64,000 nucleotides of DNA from Kitasatospora sp. CB01950 (GTDB taxonomy: Bacteria; Actinomycetota; Actinomycetes; Streptomycetales; Streptomycetaceae): contig NZ_LISX01000017.1 of the NCBI RefSeq assembly GCF_001905465.1, positions 11,863-75,862 on the forward strand, read 5' to 3'. Made by a program: the position numbers and the translations under genes. Every line of letters begins with the position of its first letter. The stretch's first letter is position 1. Below are positions 16,499-25,423 of the stretch, piece by piece. The notes beneath the pieces are model-generated. The model saw only the letters and a list, made by a program, of their open reading frames with translations. It was not told the origin of the DNA and searched no databases.

Positions 16499-16589
16499 CC
16501 TCTCCCGTCGCACGGACATTCGACCAGAGGGCATTTTCTGACGCCCCCTCAGCTCCATTGAGCCTCCCCCGTCACCGGGCGGATCACGC

Positions 16590-17501
16590 TCAGGACGACT
16601 GCCTGAGCGCCAGAACCCGCCGCCAGCGGGTCGACAGCGCCTCGTAGCGGCGCAGTGCCTCCGCCGGGTCCCCGGCCCGCAGGGCGGCCAGGCCCTCGGC
16701 GAGTTCGCCCACCGAGTGCTCCCCGGCCGCCGCGCGCGGGCCCAGCAGCTGCACCAGGCCGCCGTAGTCGAGTTCGACCACCGAGCGCGGGTGGAACTCC
16801 TCCAGCCAGCGCCCGACCTCCTCCGCCCCCTCGGCCAGGGCCGCGCCGGCCGCCTTCTCGCGCAGCGCCCGATAGGCCCGGGCCACCCGGCGGCGGGCCT
16901 GCACCATCGGCGTCAGGTAGAACAGCGCGGCGGGCTCCGGCCGTTCGCCGTCCCCGGCGGAGCCGTACTCGCCGGCCGGCAGGTGGTGGCGGTCCTCCTC
17001 GCCGAACGCCAGGAACCAGTGCAGCGGCACCTCCCAGCGGCTGGAGCGGATCCACGGCCGGGCGTCGGGGTGGTCCTGCTGCCAGCGCGTCCGGGAGGCC
17101 TCGGCGGCGTCGCGCAGCGGCGGCGGCAGCACGGTGTCCACCAGGTGGGCGGGCAGCGTCCGGTGCAGCTCCTGGAGGGCCAGCCAGCCGCGCAGCCGGG
17201 TCGTCCACGGGCAGATGTAGGTGACGCCGTCCGCGATCCGCACGTAGGCCTGCCCGTCCTCCTGCTCGGGCAGCGGACGGGGCGTCAGGGCCGCCAGCGC
17301 TGCCAGGGCGGCGCGCTGCTCGACGAGGGCGGCGCCGGTCACCGGCCGGCCCGGCCCGTCGGCGTCGGGGCCGTGGGCGGCGGCGTAGGCCTGCCAGCGG
17401 GCCCGGTCCGGCTCGGGGTAGGCGGCCAGCGGCTCGTAGACCCGCAGCTGCGCGGTGTACGGCGGGAGCACGGAGGTGCGCGGGGCGGTCACGCTCCGCA
17501 T
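16590..17501 (-). CDS. Conserved Streptomyces hypothetical protein
   Basis: 303 residues without signal peptide or clear membrane segment. It contains a short strand-like block YVRIADGVTYICPWTTRLRGWLAL, Trp-rich stretches (SSRWEVPLHWFLAFGEEDRH) and a helical C-terminal half. I recognise no catalytic motif. The position between bldC and the valine dehydrogenase gene is a conserved neighbourhood in streptomycetes as I recall it, which supports a real gene. The stop is about 500 nt from bldC on the same strand. Function unknown. Confidence 0.8.
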   Translation of the reverse strand: MRSVTAPRTSVLPPYTAQLRVYEPLAAYPEPDRARWQAYAAAHGPDADGPGRPVTGAALVEQRAALAALAALTPRPLPEQEDGQAYVRIADGVTYICPWTTRLRGWLALQELHRTLPAHLVDTVLPPPLRDAAEASRTRWQQDHPDARPWIRSSRWEVPLHWFLAFGEEDRHHLPAGEYGSAGDGERPEPAALFYLTPMVQARRRVARAYRALREKAAGAALAEGAEEVGRWLEEFHPRSVVELDYGGLVQLLGPRAAAGEHSVGELAEGLAALRAGDPAEALRRYEALSTRWRRVLALRQSS

Positions 17502-17663
17502 CGTCGCACGGGCCTCAGGGACGCGTCAGGGTGTCGTGGAGAAGGCTTCGATCGTTATCGCTCGGGGCCCGTCCGGGGGCAGATTCGAAGGCAGCCCCGG
17601 AGCTAGGCTTCGACCAGACGCCCGCCCCACCGTCGCGGGCCATCATTTGCTGGAGTCACCACC

Positions 17664-18806
17664 GTGACCGACGTACACACCACGCACCCCGTACCAGGCG
17701 TGCTGGGCCGAGTCTTCGGCACCGGCCAGGAGGGCGACGGGCACGAGCAGGTCGTGCTCTGCCACGACCGTTCCACCGGGCTCAAGGCGATCATCGCGAT
17801 CCACTCCACCGCCCTCGGCCCGGCCCTCGGCGGCACCCGGTTCTTCCCGTACGCGAGCGAGGAGGAGGCGCTGACCGACGCGCTGAACCTCTCCCGCGGA
17901 ATGAGCTACAAGAACGCCCTCGCCGGGCTCGACCTCGGCGGCGGCAAGGCCGTGATCATCGGCGACCCGAACAAGGACAAGAACGAGGCGATGCTGCGCG
18001 CCTACGGGCGCTTCGTGCAGTCCCTGCGCGGCCGCTACATCACCGCCTGCGACGTGGGCACCTACGTCCAGGACATGGACGTGATCGCCCGGGAGACCGA
18101 GTTCGTCACCGGCCGCTCGCCCGAGCACGGCGGCGCCGGCGACTCCTCGGTGCTGACCTCCTTCGGCGTCTTCCAGGGCATGCGCGCCTCCGCCCAGGCC
18201 CGCTGGGGCCAGCCGACGCTGCGCGGCAAGCGGGTCGGCGTGGCGGGTGTCGGCAAGGTCGGGCACTACCTGGTCGGCCACCTGGTCGCGGACGGCGCCA
18301 CCGTGGTCGTCACCGACGTGTCCGAGACCGCCGTGAACCGCGTCCGGGCCGCCCACCCGGAGGTCGAGGTGGTGGCCGACACCGCCGCCCTGCTCGCCTC
18401 CGACCTGGACGTGTACGCCCCGTGCGCGCTCGGCGGCGCGCTCACCGACGAGACGGTGGGGGCGCTCGGCGCGGCCGGCACCTCGATCGTCTGCGGCGCG
18501 GCCAACAACCAGCTCGCCCACCCGGGTGTGGAGAAGGACCTCGCCGACCGCGGCATCCTGTACGCGCCCGACTACCTGGTGAACTCCGGTGGCGTGATCC
18601 AGGTCGCCGACGAGATCGAGGGCTTCAACTTCGACCGGGCGAAGAACAAGGCCACGAAGATCTTCGACACCACGCTGGAGATCTTCACCCGGGCCGCCTC
18701 CGACGGCATCCCGCCGGCGGTCGCCGCCGACCGGCTCGCCGAGAAGCGGATGCGGGAGATCAGCGCGCTGCGCTCGATCCTGCTGCCGGCCGCCCGCCGG
18801 GGCTGA
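17664..18806 (+). CDS. vdh: Valine/leucine dehydrogenase (Glu/Leu/Phe/Val dehydrogenase family)
   Basis: 380 residues. The dimerisation/catalytic domain has GGTRFFPYASEEEAL, RGMSYKNALAGLDLGGGK (catalytic Lys residues, K95 in GGGK) and DVGTYVQDMD. The NAD-binding Rossmann domain has GVAGVGKVGHYL and APCALGGAL. It oxidatively deaminates branched-chain amino acids to 2-oxo acids with NAD+, feeding acyl-CoA precursors for fatty acids and polyketides in streptomycetes. GTG 17664 has GGAG 8 nt upstream. A strong terminator follows. Valine is the likely preferred substrate by family and synteny, but leucine cannot be excluded. Confidence 0.93.
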   Translation: MTDVHTTHPVPGVLGRVFGTGQEGDGHEQVVLCHDRSTGLKAIIAIHSTALGPALGGTRFFPYASEEEALTDALNLSRGMSYKNALAGLDLGGGKAVIIGDPNKDKNEAMLRAYGRFVQSLRGRYITACDVGTYVQDMDVIARETEFVTGRSPEHGGAGDSSVLTSFGVFQGMRASAQARWGQPTLRGKRVGVAGVGKVGHYLVGHLVADGATVVVTDVSETAVNRVRAAHPEVEVVADTAALLASDLDVYAPCALGGALTDETVGALGAAGTSIVCGAANNQLAHPGVEKDLADRGILYAPDYLVNSGGVIQVADEIEGFNFDRAKNKATKIFDTTLEIFTRAASDGIPPAVAADRLAEKRMREISALRSILLPAARRG

Positions 18807-18820
18807 CCGCGACCGCTCGG

Positions 18821-18853
18821 ATGCGCGGGGCCGGCGCCCCCGGCCCCGCGCAT
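18821..18853 (+). terminator. Terminator after vdh
   Basis: A perfect 14-bp GC-rich stem (18821-18834 with 18840-18853) 15 nt after the stop codon. Confidence 0.85.
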
Positions 18854-19176
18854 CACGATGTGGAACCGGATTCTCAGTCTGTCCCCCGAACGGGCGATAC
18901 CGCGCCTCCTTCGGGGGATAATCTCTGCAGGAACGACGGGACCGGCCTCGCGCCGGACAGCCTGCGAAAGCCCCGAAATTCCCCTCTGACCTGGGCGGAC
19001 CTGGTTCGAGGGGGCTTGGGTGCGCGCCACGTCACACCGGCGACGTACCGTCCGGCGGCGGAAACAGGTACCGTTAATGCTCCAAGGGACGGTTTCCCAC
19101 TTCGGGCAGGCCGGACCTGATCATCAACACGTGTCAGACTCGGGGCCGTGAGCCCCACCGTTGAGGGGGTCGACCC
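18854..19176. other. Intergenic region before the DUF3073 gene
   Basis: About 320 nt. I find no gene. The open frame running through it lacks streptomycete codon bias and continues from the vdh shadow. It must hold the DUF3073 promoter, but I cannot identify convincing -35/-10 boxes. Confidence 0.5.
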
Positions 19177-19416
19177 ATGGGGCGCGGCCGGGCCAAGGCC
19201 AAGCAGACGAAGGTCGCCCGCGAGCTGAAGTACAACAGCGGCGGGTTCGACGCTAACCGTCTGTCTCACGAGCTGGGTGTACCTCCGTCCACCGCGATCG
19301 AGCCTGAGCCGATCGAGGACGACGACGAGGACGACCCCTACGCGGCGTACGCCGACATGTACGACGACGATGACGACGACGACGAGGACACCCCTCCGGC
19401 TCGTCGCCGCGCGTAA
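19177..19416 (+). CDS. DUF3073 small acidic protein
   Basis: 79 residues. The conserved N-terminus MGRGRAKAKQTKVARELKY is strongly basic. The middle reads SGGFDANRLSHELG, and the C-terminus is acidic with a run of seven Asp before a basic ending (PPARRRA). This is the DUF3073 family, universal in actinobacteria and of unknown function. The charge pattern hints at nucleic-acid or ribosome association, which is speculation. GAGGGGG lies 7-8 nt upstream. Confidence 0.92.
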   Translation: MGRGRAKAKQTKVARELKYNSGGFDANRLSHELGVPPSTAIEPEPIEDDDEDDPYAAYADMYDDDDDDDEDTPPARRRA

Positions 19417-19514
19417 CGTTCTTCGACCGGGCCGGTCCGGGCGCTCCCTGTGGGTGCCGGGCCGGTTTTCGGCGTACCTGTCGGCAGCGCGGACAATCGC
19501 ATGACCGTACGAGA

Positions 19515-19540
19515 AAGGCCCCGCCGGTGGCGGGGCCCTT
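19515..19540. terminator. Bidirectional terminator between DUF3073 and purM
   Basis: A GGCCCCGCC/GGCGGGGCC stem with loop GGT, flanked by AAA on the left and TT on the right, lies between two convergent genes 137 nt apart. Confidence 0.8.
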
Positions 19541-19553
19541 CAGCGTGTCCGGA

Positions 19554-20630
19554 TCAGAACGCCTCGTAGGCGTTGTACAGCGTCGCGCCGCCGTCGTGCT
19601 CGGCGTCGCGCTCGACCACGTCGCCGAGCAGCCAGGCCTCGACGCCGCGGTCCTCCAGGACCGACAGCACCACGTCGACCGACTCCGGCGGGACGACGGC
19701 GACCATGCCGACGCCCATGTTGAGGGTCTTCTCGATCTCCAGGGTCTGCATGGCGCCGACCTTGGCCACGGTCTGGAACACCGGCAGCGGCGACCAGGTG
19801 CCGCGGTCCAGGCGGGCGTGCAGGTGGTCCGGGATCACCCGGGCCAGGTTGGCGGCCAGGCCACCACCGGTGACGTGCGAGAAGGCGTGGATCTCGGTGG
19901 CGCGGGTGAGCGCCAGGCAGTCCAGGGTGTAGATCCGGGTCGGCTCCAGCAGCTCCTCGCCGAGGGTGCGGCCGAACTCCTCGACCTGGCGGTCGAGCTT
20001 CCAGCCGGCCTGGTTCAGCAGCACGTGCCGGACCAGCGAGTAGCCGTTGGAGTGCAGGCCGGAGGCGGCCATGGCGATCACCACGTCGCCCGCGCGGACC
20101 CGGTCCGCGCCGAGCAGCGCGTCGGCCTCGACCACGCCGGTGCCGGCACCCGCGACGTCGTACTCGTCGGGGCCGAGCAGGCCCGGGTGCTCGGCCGTCT
20201 CGCCGCCGATCAGCGAGCAGCCGGCCAGCGTGCAGCCCTCGGCGATGCCCTTGACGATGGCCGCGACCCGCTCCGGGACGACCTTGCCGACGCAGATGTA
20301 GTCGGTCATGAACAGCGGCTCGGCGCCGCAGACCACCAGGTCGTCGACGACCATGCCGACCAGGTCGTGGCCGATGGTGTCGTGCTTGTCCATCGCCTGG
20401 GCGATGGCCACCTTGGTGCCCACACCGTCGGTGGCGGAGGCCAGCAGCGGGCGCTCGTAGCGCTTGAAGGCGGAGGCGTCGAACAGTCCGGCGAAGCCGC
20501 CCAGGCCGCCCAGCACCTCGGGACGGTTGGTCTTCTTCACCCACTGCTTCATCAGCTCGACGGCACGGTCGCCGGCCTCGATGTCGACACCCGCGGCGGC
20601 GTAGGTCGCCCCGGTCTCGTTGCTGGTCAC
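19554..20630 (-). CDS. purM: Phosphoribosylformylglycinamidine cyclo-ligase (AIR synthetase)
   Basis: 358 residues. It catalyses ATP-dependent ring closure of FGAM to AIR, step 5 of purine synthesis. Motifs: YAAAGVDIEAGDRAV at the N-terminus, GGFAGLFD, LLASATDGVGTK, GHDLVGMVVDDLVVCGAEPLFMTDYI, LIGGETAEHPG and FSHVTGGGLAAN. The GTG start at 20630 has GAAAGGG about 10 nt upstream. It lies directly downstream of purF on the same strand (92 nt) and probably shares its transcript, with a hairpin in between. Confidence 0.96.
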   Translation of the reverse strand: MTSNETGATYAAAGVDIEAGDRAVELMKQWVKKTNRPEVLGGLGGFAGLFDASAFKRYERPLLASATDGVGTKVAIAQAMDKHDTIGHDLVGMVVDDLVVCGAEPLFMTDYICVGKVVPERVAAIVKGIAEGCTLAGCSLIGGETAEHPGLLGPDEYDVAGAGTGVVEADALLGADRVRAGDVVIAMAASGLHSNGYSLVRHVLLNQAGWKLDRQVEEFGRTLGEELLEPTRIYTLDCLALTRATEIHAFSHVTGGGLAANLARVIPDHLHARLDRGTWSPLPVFQTVAKVGAMQTLEIEKTLNMGVGMVAVVPPESVDVVLSVLEDRGVEAWLLGDVVERDAEHDGGATLYNAYEAF

Positions 20631-20689
20631 CTGGTGTGGCCCTTTCGAAGTGGTGGTGCTGCCTCCCCCGGCCGGAGCCGGGATGGGGT

Positions 20690-20711
20690 GCCCCCGGCCC
20701 GTGCCGGGGGC
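20690..20711 (-). terminator. Hairpin between purF and purM
   Basis: A 9-bp all-GC stem (20690-20698 with 20703-20711), loop CCGT, just after the purF stop. It has no U-run, so it may attenuate rather than end transcription between purF and purM. Confidence 0.5.
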
Positions 20712-20722
20712 GGTGCGCAGGA

Positions 20723-22303
20723 CTACGGGCGTCGCAGCGCGTCCGCCGCGCCGGCGCCGCCCAGCAGCGACTGCACGCCGTCGAGGTCGGTCTGCTTGCC
20801 GCGGACCGGCTGCTGCTGCTTGGCCTGGCCGCCCGCGATCTCCGCTTCCAGCAGCAGCTTGCCGAGCAGCGCCGGGTCCGGCAGCTCCATCGGGTACTCG
20901 CCGTCGAAGCAGGCCCGGCAGAGCTTGTCCTTGGGCTGCTTGGTGGCCTCGATCATCCCGTCGATGGAGATGTAGGCCAGCGAGTCGGCACCCAGCGAGC
21001 GGCCGATCTCGTCGACCGAGAGGCCGTTGGCGATCAGCTCGGCGCGGGTGGCGAAGTCGATGCCGAAGAAGCACGGCCACTTCACCGGCGGCGAGGAGAT
21101 CCGGATGTGGACCTCGGCCGCTCCGGCCTCGCGGAGCATCCGGACCAGGGCGCGCTGGGTGTTGCCGCGGACGATCGAGTCGTCCACGACCACCAGGCGC
21201 TTGCCCCGGATGACCTCGCGCAGCGGGTTCAGCTTGAGCCGGATGCCCAGCTGGCGGATGGTCTGGTTGGGCTGGATGAAGGTACGGCCGACGTAGGCGT
21301 TCTTCACCAGGCCGGAGCCGAACGGGATGCCGCTGGCCTCGGCGTAGCCGATCGCGGCGGGGGTGCCGGATTCGGGAGTCGCTATCACCAGGTCGGCGTC
21401 GGCCGGGGCCTCGGCGGCCAGCTTGCGGCCCATCTCCACCCGGGACAGGTGCACGTTGCGCCCGGCGATGGTGGTGTCCGGGCGGGCCAGGTACACGTAC
21501 TCGAAGATGCAGCCCTTGGGCTTGGCCTCGGCGAAGCGCGAGGTGCGCATGCCGTTCTCGTCGATGGCGATCAGCTCGCCGGGCTCCACCTCGCGGATGA
21601 AGCTGGCGCCGACGATGTCGAGGGCGGAGGTCTCGGAGGCGACCACCCAGCCGCGCTCGATCCGGCCGAGCACCAGCGGGCGGATGCCCTGCGGGTCACG
21701 GGCGGCGTAGAGCGTGTGCTCGTCCATGAAGACCAGCGAGAAGGCGCCCTTGACGCCCGGCAGCACCTGCTGTGCGGCCTCTTCGATGGTCAGGTCGGGG
21801 TGGCCGGCCAGCAGAGCGGTCAGCAGATCGGTGTCGTTGGTCGCCGCGGTCCGCCCGGAGCGGGAGACGTGCTCCTCGCCGGGCAGTTCGGCGACCTTCG
21901 CCGCGAGTTCCGCGGTGTTCACCAGGTTTCCGTTGTGGCCGAGGGCCAGCGAACCGTTGGCGGTCGCCCGGAAGGTCGGCTGGGCGTTCTCCCAGACCGA
22001 GGACCCGGTGGTCGAGTAGCGGGCATGTCCGACGGCGATATGCCCGTGCAGCGACCCCAGGGAGGTCTCGTCGAAGACCTGGGACACGAGTCCCATGTCC
22101 TTGAAGACGAGAATCTGGGAGCCGTTGCTCACTGCAATGCCCGCGGATTCCTGTCCGCGGTGCTGCAGGGCATAGAGGCCGAAGTACGTGAGCTTTGCGA
22201 CCTCCTCGCCGGGAGCCCAGACACCGAAGACGCCGCAAGCGTCCTGGGGGCCTTTCTCGCCGGGAAGAAGATCGTGGTTGAGTCGTCCGTCACCACGTGG
22301 CAC
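20723..22303 (-). CDS. purF: Amidophosphoribosyltransferase
   Basis: 526 residues. It catalyses the committed step of purine synthesis (PRPP plus glutamine to phosphoribosylamine). The short propeptide ends before Cys23 (QDACGVFGVW), the N-terminal nucleophile of the glutaminase domain after cleavage. The phosphoribosyltransferase domain has the PRPP loop VVVDDSIVRGNT. Four cysteines (in KGCIFEY, WPCFFGID and CRACFDG) correspond to the [4Fe-4S] ligands of the Bacillus-type enzyme. The GTG start at 22303 has a close GGAG. Followed by purM. Confidence 0.97.
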   Translation of the reverse strand: MPRGDGRLNHDLLPGEKGPQDACGVFGVWAPGEEVAKLTYFGLYALQHRGQESAGIAVSNGSQILVFKDMGLVSQVFDETSLGSLHGHIAVGHARYSTTGSSVWENAQPTFRATANGSLALGHNGNLVNTAELAAKVAELPGEEHVSRSGRTAATNDTDLLTALLAGHPDLTIEEAAQQVLPGVKGAFSLVFMDEHTLYAARDPQGIRPLVLGRIERGWVVASETSALDIVGASFIREVEPGELIAIDENGMRTSRFAEAKPKGCIFEYVYLARPDTTIAGRNVHLSRVEMGRKLAAEAPADADLVIATPESGTPAAIGYAEASGIPFGSGLVKNAYVGRTFIQPNQTIRQLGIRLKLNPLREVIRGKRLVVVDDSIVRGNTQRALVRMLREAGAAEVHIRISSPPVKWPCFFGIDFATRAELIANGLSVDEIGRSLGADSLAYISIDGMIEATKQPKDKLCRACFDGEYPMELPDPALLGKLLLEAEIAGGQAKQQQPVRGKQTDLDGVQSLLGGAGAADALRRP

Positions 22304-22476
22304 GTCTCCGAGTCTAGGGCAGATGGCGGGAACGCCCTGATGGCAGCCTCGCGGTACGCGCGTAGACCTCGGCCCTTACCAGGTCTTCCGCGTTCGGGTG
22401 GCCGGCTTCACGCCCTTGTCATCAGGCCTTCGCACGGTGGCCGGACGGCCCGGACGGGCCTGCGCTGTGAGCCTGC

Positions 22477-23289
22477 TCACCCGGCGGGCAGCAGCAGCCG
22501 CCAGGAGTCCGGGCGGACCGTCCAGGTGCGGTGGCGGACCGGGCCGACCGGGCAGCCGTCCGCCTCGTAGCCGAAGCTGCGGCCGGCCACGGTGAGCCGG
22601 TCGGCGCGCAGGCGGTGCGGGCTGCCGTCCAGGTCGAGGGCGAGTTCCATGACGCCGTCGGCCACCGCGACCCGCAGATGGCGGACCCGCTGGTGGACGT
22701 CGGCCAGCAGGTGGCCGTCGGCTTCGATGCGCAGTTCCTCGGTTCCGGAGGGGCTCGCCTGCTCGGCCGCAGCCAGTTTCGCCCATAGCGAACGCCAGCC
22801 ACCCGTTCGGCCCTGCCTCGGGCCGGTGAAACGGACCTCGGAGAGCACCACTCCGCCGCCGTCGTCGAGCAGCAGTCCGAGTCGGCGGGCGCTGCCCGCC
22901 AGCACCGTCCGGGCGGCCGCCACCGGCTCGGCCGGCACGCCCAGCATGCGGGCGGTCGCGGTGGCCACCGGGCCCCCGACCGGGACCAGGCCGACCGGGT
23001 CGGCATCCAACTCCCGCTGCCGGTGCAGGGCCTGCAACACCCGCTGCAGCGCCTGGTCGGAGCCGATCACCACGGCGCGCCTTCTGCCCCGATGCGCGAG
23101 CACCCGGTCCAACTCGGACGGGCTCTCCGGCAGGGTGACCTTCACGTCGGCGCCGCCGCACAGCACATCCTTGGCGATCCGCACCGATTCGCCGTCCGCC
23201 TGCCTGGCCGACGGGTCCAGCACCACCAGGAGCGGCCCGGCCCCCTCGGCGTCCGCGGGGCGGGATACGGGCGTGGACAGCGACGACAC
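22477..23289 (-). CDS. Diacylglycerol kinase catalytic-domain-like protein
   Basis: 270 residues from GTG 23289 (GAGGAAGGA 7 nt upstream). The N-terminal half has the nucleotide-binding pattern GPLLVVLDPSAR, VVIGSDQALQRVLQAL and GLVPVGGPVATATARMLGVP, resembling the DAGK/sphingosine kinase fold. The usual GGDGT motif reads GSDQA here and the following strand has LVPVGG. The second half is the beta-sandwich part of the fold. The loss of the canonical glycines suggests altered or absent kinase activity. It is divergent from purA with 126 nt between starts. Confidence 0.75.
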   Translation of the reverse strand: MSSLSTPVSRPADAEGAGPLLVVLDPSARQADGESVRIAKDVLCGGADVKVTLPESPSELDRVLAHRGRRRAVVIGSDQALQRVLQALHRQRELDADPVGLVPVGGPVATATARMLGVPAEPVAAARTVLAGSARRLGLLLDDGGGVVLSEVRFTGPRQGRTGGWRSLWAKLAAAEQASPSGTEELRIEADGHLLADVHQRVRHLRVAVADGVMELALDLDGSPHRLRADRLTVAGRSFGYEADGCPVGPVRHRTWTVRPDSWRLLLPAG

Positions 23290-23415
23290 GACCGGTCCTT
23301 CCTCAGGTAATCTCTCGGTGCAAGAGCCCCTTGCGCCATTGCGCCAGGGGCTTGGTCCATCTCGGGGCAGACTGCGGTCTTCGCAGGATGCCCCAACCGG
23401 AAGGGGTGTACGCCT

Positions 23416-24699
23416 GTGCCGGCACTCGTGCTCGTTGGTGCCCAGTGGGGAGACGAGGGCAAGGGGAAGGCCACCGACCTGCTCGGCGGCTCCGTCGACT
23501 ACGTCGTCCGCTACCAGGGCGGCAACAACGCCGGTCACACGGTGGTCATCGGCGACCAGAAGTACGCCCTCCACCTGCTGCCTTCCGGCATCCTCAGCCC
23601 GAACGTGGTGCCGGTGATCGGCAACGGCGTGGTCATCGACCCGGGCGTGCTGCTCTCGGAGCTGCGGGGTCTGAACGACCGCGGCATCGACACCTCCAAG
23701 CTGCTGATCTCGGGCAACGCCCACCTGATCACGCCGTACCACCGGACGCTGGACAAGGTCACCGAGCGCTTCCTCGGCAAGCGCCGGATCGGCACCACCG
23801 GCCGCGGCATCGGCCCGGCCTACGCCGACAAGATCAACCGCGTCGGCATCCGGGTCCAGGACCTGTTCGACGAGTCGATCCTGCGCCAGAAGATCGAAGC
23901 GGCGCTGCACGACAAGAACCAGCTGCTGGTCAAGCTCTACAACCGCCGCGCGATCCCGGCCGACCTGGTGCTCGAGGAGTACCTGGGCTACGCCGACAAG
24001 ATCAAGCCGTTCCTGGCGGACACCACGCTCGTCCTGGACGAGGCGCTGAAGGCCGGCAAGGTCGTGCTGCTGGAAGGCGGCCAGGGCACCCTGCTCGACG
24101 TCGACCACGGCACGTACCCGTTCGTCACCTCGTCGAACCCGACCTCCGGCGGTGCCTGCACCGGCTCCGGCATCGGCCCGACCAAGATCGACCGGGTCAT
24201 CGGCATCCTGAAGGCCTACACCACCCGCGTCGGCTCGGGCCCGTTCCCGACCGAGCTGCTGGACGCGGACGGCGAGGCGCTGCGGCGGATCGGCGGCGAG
24301 CGCGGTGTGACCACCGGCCGCGACCGGCGCTGCGGCTGGTTCGACGCGGTGATCGCCCGCTACGCGACCCGGGTCAACGGTCTGACCGACTTCTTCCTGA
24401 CCAAGCTGGACGTGCTGACCGGCTGGGAGCAGATCCCGGTCTGCGTGGCGTACGAGATCGACGGGCAGCGGGTCGAGGAACTCCCGTACAACCAGTCGGA
24501 CTTCCACCACGCGAAGCCGATCTACGAGAACCTGCCGGGCTGGAGCGAGGACATCTCGAAGGCGAAGACCTTCGCCGACCTGCCGAAGAACGCGCAGGCG
24601 TACGTGAAGGCGCTGGAGGAGATGTCGGGCGCGCCGATCTCGGCGATCGGCGTCGGCCCCGGCCGGACCGAGACCATCGAGATCAACTCCTTCCTGTAG
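23416..24699 (+). CDS. purA: Adenylosuccinate synthetase
   Basis: 427 residues, the standard length. It converts IMP, aspartate and GTP to adenylosuccinate, the first step to AMP. Motifs: VLVGAQWGDEGKGKATDLL (P-loop-like GDEGKGK with catalytic Asp), YQGGNNAGHTVV with catalytic His, GTTGRGIGPAYADK, LEGGQGTLLD, and GTYPFVTSSNPTSGG. GTG 23416 has GGGG upstream. A strong terminator follows, so it is probably monocistronic. It is the third purine gene here, not contiguous with purF-purM. Confidence 0.97.
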   Translation: MPALVLVGAQWGDEGKGKATDLLGGSVDYVVRYQGGNNAGHTVVIGDQKYALHLLPSGILSPNVVPVIGNGVVIDPGVLLSELRGLNDRGIDTSKLLISGNAHLITPYHRTLDKVTERFLGKRRIGTTGRGIGPAYADKINRVGIRVQDLFDESILRQKIEAALHDKNQLLVKLYNRRAIPADLVLEEYLGYADKIKPFLADTTLVLDEALKAGKVVLLEGGQGTLLDVDHGTYPFVTSSNPTSGGACTGSGIGPTKIDRVIGILKAYTTRVGSGPFPTELLDADGEALRRIGGERGVTTGRDRRCGWFDAVIARYATRVNGLTDFFLTKLDVLTGWEQIPVCVAYEIDGQRVEELPYNQSDFHHAKPIYENLPGWSEDISKAKTFADLPKNAQAYVKALEEMSGAPISAIGVGPGRTETIEINSFL

Positions 24700-24712
24700 G
24701 ACGGACGTCGCG

Positions 24713-24748
24713 AGGCCCGGCACCCCCGATCGCGGGGGTGCCGGGCCT
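24713..24748 (+). terminator. Terminator after purA
   Basis: A perfect 15-bp stem (24713-24727 with 24734-24748) followed by TT, 13 nt after the stop. Confidence 0.88.
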
Positions 24749-24766
24749 TTCGCATGGGGTTTTACG

Positions 24767-24804
24767 TTTGCACTAATACAGATATGGCTTGCGCCTAGTG
24801 CAAA
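24767..24804. promoter_or_regulatory. Inverted repeat (operator candidate) before GNAT gene
   Basis: TTTGCACTA (24767-24775) and TAGTGCAAA (24796-24804) form a perfect 9-bp dyad with a 20-nt spacer in unusually AT-rich DNA. The right arm falls inside the promoter spacer of the downstream gene, as expected of a repressor site. The regulator is unknown. Confidence 0.6.
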
Positions 24805-24818
24805 GCTGGCTCTACGGT
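24789..24818 (+). promoter_or_regulatory. Promoter of a leaderless GNAT transcript
   Basis: TTGCGC (24789-24794) and TACGGT (24813-24818), spacer 18 nt. The -10 box ends 7 nt before ATG 24826 and there is no Shine-Dalgarno, so the mRNA should begin at the start codon. Confidence 0.6.
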
Positions 24819-24825
24819 GTGGCGC

Positions 24826-25419
24826 ATGACCGCGAAACTGCCCGCACCCGTCGTCCTGACCGGCCGTCACATCCGGCTGGAGCCGCTGACCCGCGCCCAC
24901 GTGCCCGACCTGTTCGCCGCCGGCGGCGGGGACGAGGAACTGTGGCGCTGGGTGCCGGTGCCGCTGCCGCGCACCCTGGAGGAGATGGCGCGGACCATCG
25001 ACGCCCGGCTGGCGGACGTGCACTGCGAGCCGTACGCGGTGATCTCGCTCGCCGACGGGCGGGCGATCGGGGTGACCTGCTACTTCGAGGCCGACGCGGC
25101 CGAGGAGCAGGTGGAGATCGGCGGCACCTGGTACGCGCGCTCCGCGTGGCGGACGACGGTGAACACCGAGGCGAAGCTGCTGATGCTCTCCCACGCCTTC
25201 GAGGACCTCGGCATGGGCCGGGTCAGCTGGCGCACCGACATCCGCAACGAGCGCTCGCAGAACGCGATCCGCCGGCTCGGCGCCACCTACGAGGGCACGT
25301 TCCGGCGCCACAAGCAGCGCCCGGACGGCAGTTGGCGGGACACCGTGTTCTTCGCGATGCTGGCCGACGAGTGGCCCGCCGCGAAGGCCCGGCTGACCGA
25401 GCGGTCGGCGGCCGGTTGA
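24826..25419 (+). CDS. GNAT N-acetyltransferase (RimJ/RimL type)
   Basis: 197 residues. The pattern LTGRHIRLEPLTRAHVPDLFAA at the start and the acetyl-CoA/acceptor region WRTDIRNERSQNAIRRLGATYEGTFRRH are typical of RimJ/RimL-like acetyltransferases acting on protein N-termini or small molecules. ATG 24826 is chosen for its position after the -10 box; the in-frame ATG at 24817 overlaps that box. The inverted repeat upstream suggests specific repression. Convergent with the DUF350 gene 4 nt away. Confidence 0.9.
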   Translation: MTAKLPAPVVLTGRHIRLEPLTRAHVPDLFAAGGGDEELWRWVPVPLPRTLEEMARTIDARLADVHCEPYAVISLADGRAIGVTCYFEADAAEEQVEIGGTWYARSAWRTTVNTEAKLLMLSHAFEDLGMGRVSWRTDIRNERSQNAIRRLGATYEGTFRRHKQRPDGSWRDTVFFAMLADEWPAAKARLTERSAAG

Positions 25420-25423
25420 GAGG

